A stretch of DNA of 64,000 nt from Streptomyces sp. JH14 (GTDB taxonomy: Bacteria > Actinomycetota > Actinomycetes > Streptomycetales > Streptomycetaceae), in the NCBI RefSeq assembly GCF_029428675.1, contig NZ_JAJNEL010000001.1, forward strand, positions 1,116,001-1,180,000. Direction: 5' to 3'. A program made the translations under genes and the position numbers. The notes beneath the pieces are model-generated. The model had not been told where the DNA came from. It worked only from the letters and a program-made list of their open reading frames with translations, and made no database searches. Below are positions 18,561 through 27,425 of the stretch, piece by piece. The stretch's first letter is position 1. Each line of letters starts with the position of its first letter.

Positions 18561-18596
18561 CCGGCAGCGGCGGCCCTGGGGACCCCCCGCTGCCGG
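18561..18596. terminator. Hairpin between convergent genes
   Basis: CCGGCAGCGG (18561-18570) pairs perfectly with CCGCTGCCGG (18587-18596), a 10-bp stem, 7 bp after the permease stop codon and before the convergent amidohydrolase gene. There is no T-run, as is common in Streptomyces. It could serve transcripts from both sides. Confidence 0.6.
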
Positions 18597-18660
18597 GCAG
18601 ACGTCACCCGGTGCCGTGGCGCCGGGTCGTGCCGCGCGCACACGCCCCGGCGCCCGCCTC

Positions 18661-20406
18661 CTACTTCTGCGGTGTCAGCTCCGGTCCCAGCGAGGAGAAC
18701 TTCTCGTGCGACACGACCCGCTTCGGCGGCCAGGTGATGTTGTTCGGCGGCCACTTCTGTCCGGTCTTCTTCAGGAACCAGGCCGGCGGCTCGTACATCG
18801 GCGGCTCATAGCCCTCCGGCAGCGCCGTCTTCCACTCCAGCCCCTTGGTGCGTTCCGCGAACTCGGCCTTGATCGCCTTGAGCCGCTCCGGCTGCGTGAG
18901 CAGATCGACCGCGGTCGCCGCCAGATACTTCGCCGCCGCGAGCACCGCCGCCTGACCGGGAGCGGCGGCCGCGCACGCGGCCGTGGACCAGGTGTGCATC
19001 TTGGTGCCGATGGGGGCCAGGGCCGCGCCCATCGACACGGTCGGCACATTCCAGCTGATGTCCGCGACATCGGTCGAACCGCCGCCCATGAAGACCGGGT
19101 TGGGCGGGGTGAGCGCGCCGACCTTGTCGTGCATGCCGGCGGCCGGCAGTCCGAGTGACTCCTGGAGTTCCTTGGCCAGCGCGTGCGCCTCGTCGGTGAA
19201 TGCGGGCGGACCGATCTGCGTCATGTTCTCGTGCAGCAGTTCGGCGAAGGACTTCGACGGCAGCTGGTTCCAGCAGGCCGAGGTGATCCGGTGTCCGACC
19301 GTGGTCTGGCTGGCCTTCGCCGCCGCTTCGGAGACCGCGATCACCTTGTCGAGCAGCACCTGGACGCGGGCCGGGCTGCCTTCGCGTACGTAGTAGGAGA
19401 TCTCGGCGATCTCCGGGGTGACGTTGGGGATGTCACCCCCGTTGTTAATCACCCAGTGGAGCCGGCCCGACGGGGCGAGGTTCTCCTCGCGCAGAAACTC
19501 CGACATCGTCGCCATCATCACGGCGGCGTCCAGCGCGCTCTTGTTGCCGAGTGGGGTGCCGCCGTGTCCGGCGACCCCGAGGAAGGTGAACGTCACCGCC
19601 GTCATCGCGGTGGTGGTGCCCCAGCCGGTGGCGTTGGCCGTGGACGGATGCCAGTCCAGGAACGCGTCCAGACCGTCGTAGACGCCCTTGCTGACGGCGT
19701 ACGTCTTGCCGATCAGTGCCTCCTCGGCCGTCGAGCCGAAGAACTTCACGGTGACCGGAAGTCCGTGCTTCTTCGCGGACTGGGCGACGGCTGCCGCGCC
19801 GGCCGCCGCGGCCGTTCCCAGCGCACTGTGCCCGCAACCGTGTCCGGGGCCGTAACCCGGCGCGAACGGGTCGTGGATGTACTCGCGCGGGTCGTGGTGG
19901 CCGACGCCCTTGTTCTGCGAGAGGCCGGGCAGCGCGTCGTACTCCCCGCTGAAGCCGAGGACCGGGCCGCCGCTGCCGTAGCGGAACGTGGCGGTGAAGG
20001 CGGTCGGGAAACCCGCGGTGCCGAACTCGACGTCGAAGCCCGCCTTCTCCAGGAACCCGGCCTCGGCCAGTGAGGAGTTCCACTCGCGCAGGCTGAGCTC
20101 GGCATGGTCCCAGATCTCCGCGTTGAGCCCGGTGATCCGACCGCTGTTGCCGTCGATCCAGCCCATCGCCGCCTGCTTGGCCGGGCTGTCCTGCGCCAGT
20201 CCCTTCGGAGCCTCGTAACCGTCGTCCGCCGCGGCGTCGGCCGTCTCGGCGGCCGCGGCCATCGCCGGGTCGGCGTCGGCCGCCATCGCCGCCGTGGTCA
20301 CCCCTGCCGCGCCGAGCATCTGCATGATCCGTCTCCGGCTGAGGACCGGACCTGCCGCCATGGCCGCATCGTGGGCATGCTCGTGCTGATCGTGCAGGTC
20401 ACACAT
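18661..20406 (-). CDS. Exported M20-family amidohydrolase (AbgB-like)
   Basis: A 581-residue zinc hydrolase of the M20/AbgB type, which splits amide bonds such as those of p-aminobenzoyl-glutamate or N-acyl amino acids. A twin-arginine signal is visible (SRRRIMQMLGAAGVTTAAMA, about residues 23-42), so it should be folded before export. Metal-site and family blocks include GFSGEYDALPGLSQN, GPGHGCGHSALGTAAAAGA, FLDWHPS and GVAGHGGTPLGNKSALDAAV. The proximal DSxxGTEE-type motif is AEEALIG here. ATG at 20406 has GGAGG 5 bp upstream and gives the shortest start that keeps the signal. The natural substrate is not evident. Confidence 0.85.
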   Translation of the reverse strand: MCDLHDQHEHAHDAAMAAGPVLSRRRIMQMLGAAGVTTAAMAADADPAMAAAAETADAAADDGYEAPKGLAQDSPAKQAAMGWIDGNSGRITGLNAEIWDHAELSLREWNSSLAEAGFLEKAGFDVEFGTAGFPTAFTATFRYGSGGPVLGFSGEYDALPGLSQNKGVGHHDPREYIHDPFAPGYGPGHGCGHSALGTAAAAGAAAVAQSAKKHGLPVTVKFFGSTAEEALIGKTYAVSKGVYDGLDAFLDWHPSTANATGWGTTTAMTAVTFTFLGVAGHGGTPLGNKSALDAAVMMATMSEFLREENLAPSGRLHWVINNGGDIPNVTPEIAEISYYVREGSPARVQVLLDKVIAVSEAAAKASQTTVGHRITSACWNQLPSKSFAELLHENMTQIGPPAFTDEAHALAKELQESLGLPAAGMHDKVGALTPPNPVFMGGGSTDVADISWNVPTVSMGAALAPIGTKMHTWSTAACAAAAPGQAAVLAAAKYLAATAVDLLTQPERLKAIKAEFAERTKGLEWKTALPEGYEPPMYEPPAWFLKKTGQKWPPNNITWPPKRVVSHEKFSSLGPELTPQK

Positions 20407-20875
20407 GTACGCCTCCGGGGGTGAGGTGCCGTGTACGTGCCAAACGATCAGCACCCTGGCCCCGGAAGTTTTCGACGTCAACATCTCGCGATGAAAAAGT
20501 TGTTACGTACACGGGCTCACCGGTCCCGCCGCCGCCCGCACACGGGCGGTCGAAAGCGGCAACGATCCGGCGAACAGACGCCGGGGCGTCCGGAATTGGC
20601 GGCTGCCCGGGCAGGAGCAGCGGAGGCTCGGCTGCCCGCCCGATCGCGCATGGCGACGGGCGGGCAGGGCGGCACCGGGGCCGGGAGCCGAAGAGGGACA
20701 TCGGGGTCAGGCGAGCACACCGAAGCACTGCTGCGGGCCGCGGGGATGACGGACAAACAGGCAGCAGTGCCGGGCCGGGACGGTGTGATCGCCTGAGCAG
20801 CCCGAGCCGTGGGCCGGATCGGTCAGGGACGAGCGATCGGGTCGGGGGCCGGATCAGCGGTGACGGGCCGTCGGG
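20407..20875. other. Non-coding stretch
   Basis: No convincing gene is seen here. Open frames on both strands lack ribosome sites, show the Arg/Pro/Gly-rich composition of non-coding GC-rich DNA, and match nothing known to me. The part next to 20406 should contain the amidohydrolase promoter. Confidence 0.5.
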
Positions 20876-21139
20876 TCAGTGGCGGCCACCGAAGAGCGAG
20901 CGCCGCAGTCGCCGCAGCGGCGCGAAGAGCGAGACACGCGCGCTCTTGCTCCGGCGGGTGTGCGCCGCGTCACGCGAGGTGAGCTCGAGCATCAGCAGCG
21001 TCGCTTCCGCGGTCTCGCGCTGCGGGACGGCGGGGCCGCCGAGCACTGCGAGATGGCGGTCGAGGCGCGAACTGGTCGCACTGCTCCCGCAAGTGATGGC
21101 AGGCACACGCGGCCTGCTGCGCACCGTTATCTGTTCCAT
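20876..21139 (-). CDS. Small conserved hypothetical protein
   Basis: An 87-residue basic, soluble protein without a membrane segment or known domain. The start ATG at 21139 has GGGGAG 4 bp upstream. The composition of the central part (SRLDRHLAVLGGPAVPQRET, then AEATLLMLELTSRDAAH) is that of a real helical protein, and the C-terminus is a cluster of arginines and lysines (RRSKSARVSLFAPLRRLRRS) suited to nucleic-acid or membrane contact. It resembles small hypothetical proteins I recall from other Streptomyces, next to the kinase gene. Function unknown. Confidence 0.7.
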   Translation of the reverse strand: MEQITVRSRPRVPAITCGSSATSSRLDRHLAVLGGPAVPQRETAEATLLMLELTSRDAAHTRRSKSARVSLFAPLRRLRRSLFGGRH

Positions 21140-21416
21140 GTCACTCCCCACCCGTACGAGGGCACCCGGCCCGGGCAGATTAACCCTATCCCCCCGCGAC
21201 GACACTCGTGTATCCCGGTGGCCGGATTGAGCACACATATACGGAGGTTGACGATCGGCATCATAATTCGCTCGATTCCAGGGCGAGTTGGACAGATCGG
21301 GAGCGGTTCGCCCGCAGCGGGGGATTGCCGCGCAAGGGGGTCGGGAACGGTCCGGTCTGAGCTAGCGTGGAGAGGTTTCCGCCGTGCTGCCGCCACTTCT
21401 TCGGATGGGGGTCACC

Positions 21417-23084
21417 GTGAGTGAAGTGCCGGGCGACGACCGACTGATCGCGGGCCGTTACCGCCTGCTGGGCCCGCTGGGCCAGGGCGGTATGGGGGTC
21501 GTGTGGCGGGCGCGCGACGAACTGCTGGGACGCGAGGTGGCCGTGAAGGAGGTCCGCGCCCCGTCGGGGCTCGCCACCTCCGACGTGCAGCGTCTGTACG
21601 CACGCCTGGAGCGGGAGGCGTGGGCGGCGGCCCGGGTCTCGCACCGCAATGTGGTCACCGTCTACGACGTGGCGACCGAGGACTCCCGTCCGTGGATCGT
21701 GATGGAGCTGATCCGCGGGCTCGCCCTCTCCGAGGTGCTGGACGCCGAGGGGCCGTTGTCCCCTCAGCGAGCCGCGCGCATCGGCGCGGAAGTACTGGCC
21801 GCGCTGCGCAGCGCCCATGGGGCGGGGGTGCTGCACCGCGATGTGAAGCCCGGCAATGTGCTGCTCGCCAACGACGGGCGGGTGGTACTGACGGATTTCG
21901 GTATCGCCATGGTCGAGGGGACGTCCGCGCTCACCATGACGGGTGAGCTCGTCGGCTCGCCGGAGTTCCTCGCACCCGAGCGCGCACTCGGGCGCACACC
22001 GGGCCCCGAATCGGATCTGTGGTCGCTCGGTGTGCTTCTGTACGCCGCGACCGAGGGCAATTCGCCGTTCCGTCAGAACACCCCGCTCAACACGCTCCGG
22101 GCGGTGGTCGACGAGGAACTGCCGCCGCCCCGGCGGGCCGGCCCGCTCGCACCGGTCATCAGGGGGCTGCTGCACAAGGATCCCGCCGAACGGCTCTCCG
22201 CCGAGCAGGCCGAGCATCAGCTGCGGATCGTCGCGGCGGGCGGAGCGCCGCGCACCAGGGACGCCGGCGCGGGCCCCGGTCCGGGCCCCGGCGTACCGGA
22301 TCCGTACGGTCCGACGGTCTCTGCCCGCACCGCCACACCGCCGACCCCCCTTCCCATGCCCCCGCCGCCCTTTCCGGACCCGTCCACGACGGCCGGGGCC
22401 ACGCCCGACGGGCCGTCACGCCGGGCGGTCGCGCTGCTCGCCGTGGGTGTGGCGGCGCTGCTGCTGGCCGTCGGCGGGATCGTCTGGACGCTCGCGCACC
22501 CGGGCGGGGACAACGACGCCGGAGGCGTCACCGGCAGCGGCGCGCACACGACCAGCAGTGTTCCGCGCACGCCGTCCGCCACACCGGATCCGTCCGGCGT
22601 CGCGGGAGCGCAGGGCGGCAGCGGCACCACCGACGAGGGCGGCACCACGGCGGGCAAGGGCGGAAGCACCGGAGGCGGCCACACCGCCACGAGCAAACCG
22701 CCGCCGCAGACCGTGACCGTGTATCTCACCTCGGTGCGCGGCAGTTACGACGGCGGTTGCCCTCCCCCGCACGCCGAGGCACCGGCGGTCGAGGCGACCG
22801 TCACCGTGGGGCGCACACCGGCGAAGGTCGAGTACCGGTGGGTGCTCAAGGACGGCACGAGCACCGATCCGGGCTGGCAGTGGCTGTCCTTCGGTTCCGG
22901 CGACGGCCGCACCAAGCAGGTGTCGCACACGGAGCTGACGTACCAGCAGGACAGCACCTACCACGGGACGATCACCCTGGAGGTGAGGAGTCCGGTGGCC
23001 GTCACGTCGAACGGGGTGGAGTTCTCGGTGACCTGCCGTACGGAGACCCCGTCGCCCGGGGTCTCCTACCCGGAGGAGGGCTGA
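21417..23084 (+). CDS. Membrane Ser/Thr protein kinase with extracellular domain
   Basis: A 555-residue PknB-type receptor kinase. The kinase domain (about residues 12-275) shows the glycine loop GQGGMG, the ATP lysine in VAVKEV, the catalytic loop HRDVKPGNVLL, DFGIA and the activation segment GSPEFLAPE. A Pro/Gly-rich linker leads to a single helix (about 337-358). The extracellular part has a Ser/Thr/Gly-rich stalk and a beta-rich domain of about 110 residues with two cysteines. It has no PASTA repeats, so the signal is unlikely to be the usual muropeptides. GTG at 21417 is preferred with GGGGG 5 bp upstream; an in-frame ATG at 21405 lacks a ribosome site. Confidence 0.92.
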   Translation: MSEVPGDDRLIAGRYRLLGPLGQGGMGVVWRARDELLGREVAVKEVRAPSGLATSDVQRLYARLEREAWAAARVSHRNVVTVYDVATEDSRPWIVMELIRGLALSEVLDAEGPLSPQRAARIGAEVLAALRSAHGAGVLHRDVKPGNVLLANDGRVVLTDFGIAMVEGTSALTMTGELVGSPEFLAPERALGRTPGPESDLWSLGVLLYAATEGNSPFRQNTPLNTLRAVVDEELPPPRRAGPLAPVIRGLLHKDPAERLSAEQAEHQLRIVAAGGAPRTRDAGAGPGPGPGVPDPYGPTVSARTATPPTPLPMPPPPFPDPSTTAGATPDGPSRRAVALLAVGVAALLLAVGGIVWTLAHPGGDNDAGGVTGSGAHTTSSVPRTPSATPDPSGVAGAQGGSGTTDEGGTTAGKGGSTGGGHTATSKPPPQTVTVYLTSVRGSYDGGCPPPHAEAPAVEATVTVGRTPAKVEYRWVLKDGTSTDPGWQWLSFGSGDGRTKQVSHTELTYQQDSTYHGTITLEVRSPVAVTSNGVEFSVTCRTETPSPGVSYPEEG

Positions 23085-23102
23085 CCGGGGCGGTGCGCCC
23101 GG

Positions 23103-23912
23103 TCAGGCGGCCGAACTGAGGGCGGGCAGGTAGCCGCCCGACTGTCCGGCGGCCGTGGGGTGGTACGACTCACCGAGGTTGAGCCAGTTGACGCTGTGCA
23201 GCCACGCGCTTCCCGAGCAGATCTCGTGCCCGGTGAACCGTCCTGCGACGTCGGCGAACGTGAAGCCGTGGTCGGCCGCACGCTTGGCGGTTGCTGCGTT
23301 GAGGTAGTCGGAGGCGCTGTTGATGGCGGAGCGTTCGGTCTCGCTCAGACCGGCGAGGCAGCTGCCGCCGAGCTTGTAGAAACGGGGGTAGCCGAGGACG
23401 ACGACATGGGCGGCCGGCGCCTTGTTCCTTATCGCGGTGTACACCGAGTCGAGCTTGCCGGGCAGGGTGGTGTCGACGTAGCTGCGGGCGGTCGCGATCC
23501 GGCTGAGGCAGGTGGACTCCGACTGGAGCACACAGGTGGTCATGACATCGGCGAATCCCGCGTCGTTGCCGCCGATGGATATGGAGACGAGGTCGGTCGA
23601 GGAGTTGAGCGGCCCGAGCTGTCCGGCGGTCACATCGCCGGTGACCGCGCCCGAGCAGGCGGTGAAGGCGAACGAGGCGGGCGCGTTGGCGTTCTTCCAG
23701 AGGACCGGGTAGGCCTTGGTGCTGCGCTTGCAGTCACCGCTTGCACTGTCGTAGCTGCCGGAACCGACCCCCGAGGAGTACGAGTCACCGAGGGCCACGT
23801 AGTCGACGGCCAGGACGGACGAGGCGGCGTTCGCGGTGGCTGCCCCGGTCAGAGCGAGTACGGCACCGAGCAGGAGCGAGGACGAGAACGCCACAAGTCT
23901 GGACATTTTCAT
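23103..23912 (-). CDS. Secreted SGNH/GDSL lipase
   Basis: A 269-residue extracellular lipase/esterase of the Streptomyces GDSL group. A Sec signal covers residues 1-30 (ends ANAAS). The four SGNH blocks are present: block I GDSYSSG with the nucleophile Ser, the block II glycine, GGND in block III, and SYHPTA with the catalytic His in block V. Six cysteines should form three disulfides as in the S. rimosus and S. coelicolor enzymes of this type. ATG at 23912 has GGGAGG 4 bp upstream. A dyad lies 36 bp upstream. Confidence 0.93.
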   Translation of the reverse strand: MKMSRLVAFSSSLLLGAVLALTGAATANAASSVLAVDYVALGDSYSSGVGSGSYDSASGDCKRSTKAYPVLWKNANAPASFAFTACSGAVTGDVTAGQLGPLNSSTDLVSISIGGNDAGFADVMTTCVLQSESTCLSRIATARSYVDTTLPGKLDSVYTAIRNKAPAAHVVVLGYPRFYKLGGSCLAGLSETERSAINSASDYLNAATAKRAADHGFTFADVAGRFTGHEICSGSAWLHSVNWLNLGESYHPTAAGQSGGYLPALSSAA

Positions 23913-23947
23913 GGAACCTCCCTTGGACCGACCAGCAGGATCTCTGC

Positions 23948-23961
23948 CTACTCAGTGGTAG
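23948..23961. promoter_or_regulatory. Dyad upstream of the lipase gene
   Basis: CTACTCAGTGGTAG is an imperfect 14-bp palindrome 36 bp before the lipase start. Its TAC...GTA arms resemble operators of TetR-type fatty-acid regulators. Control of the lipase by acyl compounds is a guess from that likeness. Confidence 0.35.
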
Positions 23962-24172
23962 CAGTCACACCCCCACTCCGGAAGTGTCCATGCCAAGTCC
24001 GTCGAATGACGTGTCCCCGAAGGCTCCTGAGGACACGTCAGTTCGACATCCGGTATCCGGTCCATCTGCGCGCAGCGCGCGCACCGCCGGCTGAACAACG
24101 GCGTTCGGCCCGGCCGACGGAAGGTGGCGAAACCTGGGTGCGCCCGGTGCCCCTGTGCCGGATCATGGGCGC

Positions 24173-25267
<1,095 letters not shown>

Positions 25268-25391
25268 GCCCCCGCGCGCGGGTCCCGCCGGCGGCGGCGA
25301 CATCGGACCCGTCGAGGGGGCCATCCCTGCCCTTGAGGCCATGAGGAGATGGGGGGCGGAACGGCCACTCGGCGGCCGCGGTCCCCTCGTG

Positions 25392-25766
25392 TCACCCCTC
25401 GTACGCCACCCGCACCGCATCCTCCACCAGCGAGGCCGCCCGCGCCCGGGACAACCCCAGCCGTACCGCCAGCTCCGCATACTCCCGCGCGGCCGCAGCC
25501 GCCTTGCGGTCCGCCGCATCGCCCGCGGCGGCGATGAACGTGCCGTTGCGCCCGCGGGTCTCGATCACCCCGTCCGCCTCCAGCGCCCGGTACGCCTTGG
25601 CGACGGTGTTCGCAGCCAGGCCGAGCTCCTCGGCGAAGCCGCGCACGGTCGGAAGTCGGTGGCCGACGGGCAGTTCGCCGGAGCGGGCCAGTTCGGAGAT
25701 CTGCGTACGCAGTTGCTCGTACGGGGCGGTACCGGCGTCCGGATCAAGCGAGATCTTCAAGGTCAC
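25392..25766 (-). CDS. GntR-family regulator (YtrA type)
   Basis: A 124-residue regulator: a winged helix-turn-helix (VGHRLPTVRGFAEELGLAANTVAKAYRALE in part, about residues 34-63) followed only by a short helical tail, as in the YtrA subfamily. Members usually repress a nearby ABC transporter, but none is adjacent here. GTG at 25766 is chosen because GGGGGAGA lies 9 bp upstream; the reading frame stays open far beyond it, over the divergent GNAT gene, and that part is a shadow. It is divergent from the GNAT gene with 69 bp between starts. Confidence 0.88.
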   Translation of the reverse strand: MTLKISLDPDAGTAPYEQLRTQISELARSGELPVGHRLPTVRGFAEELGLAANTVAKAYRALEADGVIETRGRNGTFIAAAGDAADRKAAAAAREYAELAVRLGLSRARAASLVEDAVRVAYEG

Positions 25767-25835
25767 GCCCCGATTCTCCCCCACCACCGGAAATTCGGAG
25801 GCGACCGGGCCGGAACTCCACGTACCGTCCGGCGC

Positions 25836-26756
25836 ATGACTGTCATCGTTCGCGACTTTCTGCCCGCCGATGCCGAGGACTGGGTACGGGTGCGGCGGGC
25901 CGCTCTTCCCTACATGGTGACGACGCCCGAACAGGTCGGCTTCGAGCTGGCCAACGCCCACCCCGGCAGGCGGTACCGGCTGCTGGTCGCAGAGGAGGAC
26001 GGGGAGATCATCGGCACCGCACAGGTCGGTGTCGCCCATGAGAGCCCGGAGCCCGGCCAGGGCTTCTGCAACCCGTACACGCTCCCCGGCCGGACGGGCC
26101 GCGGCGCCGGCTCGCTGCTGCTGCGCACCGCCGAGGAGCATCTGGCATCGGTGGGGGCCGTCGCCGTCTACACCTGGGTGCTCGACGAACCGGCCAACCG
26201 GGCCTTCGCCGAGAAGCGCGGCTACACACCGAGCCGCTCGGCGCACTTCCTCCACCTCGACCTGGCGCACGGCACCCTGCCGTCCCGTCAGGACCCTCCG
26301 GCCGGTGTGGAACTGCGTACGGCCGCCGACTTCGCCGACGACCCGCGGCCGCTGTTCGAAGCGGACGCCGAGGCCACGGCGGACGAGCCGAGCGACACCC
26401 CGGCCGAGCTCACGGACTACGAGGACTGGCTGCAGCACACCTGGAACCACCCCGGTCTGGACCGGGAGCTCACCTCGGTCGCGGTGGTGGACGGCGAGGT
26501 CGCTGCGTTCAGCGCGGCGAACACCGACGGCCTGACCCGCTACTGGTCGGGGATGACGGGCACCCGCAGGGCATACCGCAACCGGGGCCTGGCGAAGCTC
26601 GCCAAGAGCGACTCGCTGCACCGGGCCCGCACGGCCGGCTACACGGACGCGTACACCGGCAATGACACGGACAACGGTCCGATGCTGGCGATCAACACCT
26701 GGTTCGGCTACGAGATCTGCGCCACGGAGGTACGGCATGTCCGCGCGCTCGGTTGA
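25836..26756 (+). CDS. Tandem GNAT acetyltransferase
   Basis: A 306-residue protein made of two GNAT folds in tandem, as in mycothiol-synthase-like and Eis-like enzymes. The first has an acetyl-CoA loop around LPGRTGRGAGSLLL (about residues 85-98), the second around GTRRAYRNRGLAKLAKSDS (about 248-266), which is the better match to the R/Q-x-x-G-x-G/A motif. Its last 20 bp overlap the DUF402 gene, implying coupled expression. The acceptor substrate is not predictable. Confidence 0.88.
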   Translation: MTVIVRDFLPADAEDWVRVRRAALPYMVTTPEQVGFELANAHPGRRYRLLVAEEDGEIIGTAQVGVAHESPEPGQGFCNPYTLPGRTGRGAGSLLLRTAEEHLASVGAVAVYTWVLDEPANRAFAEKRGYTPSRSAHFLHLDLAHGTLPSRQDPPAGVELRTAADFADDPRPLFEADAEATADEPSDTPAELTDYEDWLQHTWNHPGLDRELTSVAVVDGEVAAFSAANTDGLTRYWSGMTGTRRAYRNRGLAKLAKSDSLHRARTAGYTDAYTGNDTDNGPMLAINTWFGYEICATEVRHVRALG

Positions 26757-27225
26757 GGTGGCGCTGGTCAAGGCGGGCAGGACGAAGATCAGATATCCGG
26801 CGGACGTCGTGCGCGACGACGGCACCCGGGTGACGGTGACGGCCCCGTGGGCCGCTCCGGGCGTGCGCGACTTCGGCTTCGTACGGTTCGAGCCGGGCGA
26901 TGTCTTCACCGAGCACTACTGGCGCAACCGGTGGTTCGCGGTGAAGGAGGTCCGTACCGGTGCGGGGACGCTGAAGGGCTGGTACTGCGACATCACCCGG
27001 CCCGCCGTACTGCGCGACGGACAACTGCTCGTCGAGGACCTGGATCTCGATCTGTGGGTGTCGGCGGACGGTTCCTCCGTACTGCGGCTGGACGAGGACG
27101 AGTTCGAGGAGAGCGGCCTGGCCGGTCGCGATCCGGCGGCGGCCGACGCGGCCCGCCGCGCGCTGGACGAGCTGGAACGTCTGGCCCTGGCGGGCCAACT
27201 CGCGGGGCTGCTGGGCCGTGTCTGA
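26737..27225 (+). CDS. DUF402 protein
   Basis: A 162-residue protein of the DUF402/FomD-like family of small barrel proteins, some of which hydrolyse nucleotides or nucleotide esters with a divalent metal. The family region WFAVKEVRTGAGTLKGWYCD and the acidic cluster LLVEDLDLDLWVSADGS are visible. ATG at 26737 has GGAGG 6 bp upstream and lies within the GNAT gene. The last residues (GRV) and the stop codon belong to the left end of a dispersed repeat, so the original 3' end may have been different. Confidence 0.85.
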   Translation: MSARSVEVALVKAGRTKIRYPADVVRDDGTRVTVTAPWAAPGVRDFGFVRFEPGDVFTEHYWRNRWFAVKEVRTGAGTLKGWYCDITRPAVLRDGQLLVEDLDLDLWVSADGSSVLRLDEDEFEESGLAGRDPAAADAARRALDELERLALAGQLAGLLGRV

Positions 27226-27388
27226 CACATCCCGTCGTCCGCCCGCAGGGCGGGGCGCGCGGCGTCCGGTGCGTGCAATCGCAAGGCGGAGGATCATCCT
27301 CGTACCGGACGTACTTGGATGACTCCGACAACGCCGCGAGTGCGCGTGCCGGGCGCCGCGCGCCAGGCGGGATGTGTCAGACACGGCC
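27214..27388. repeat. 175-bp intergenic element with perfect 21-bp inverted ends
   Basis: Positions 27214-27234 and 27368-27388 are exact inverted copies (21/21) with GTGTCTGACAC at their core. The 133 bp between them is non-coding and itself rich in short dyads (for example GAGGATCATCCTC near 27290). It sits between two convergent genes and supplies the stop codon of the DUF402 gene. I recall closely related sequences ending in TGTCAGACACGGCC at many intergenic sites in Streptomyces genomes, which would make it a MITE-like or bidirectional terminator-like repeat. The copy number here is not testable from this window. Confidence 0.8.
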
Positions 27389-27425
27389 TGGCACCGTCGG
27401 GCCCGCCCGGCGACGGCAGCTCGCG

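Noticed and set aside
21344..21368. GGAAC...CGT pattern before the Ser/Thr kinase as an ECF sigma promoter
   Set aside because: The spacing is 17 bp with a poor -10 part; it could be chance in GC-rich DNA.
25767..26909. Minus-strand extension of the GntR frame
   Set aside because: It lies opposite the GNAT gene, has shadow-like composition, and the GTG at 25766 has a clear ribosome site.
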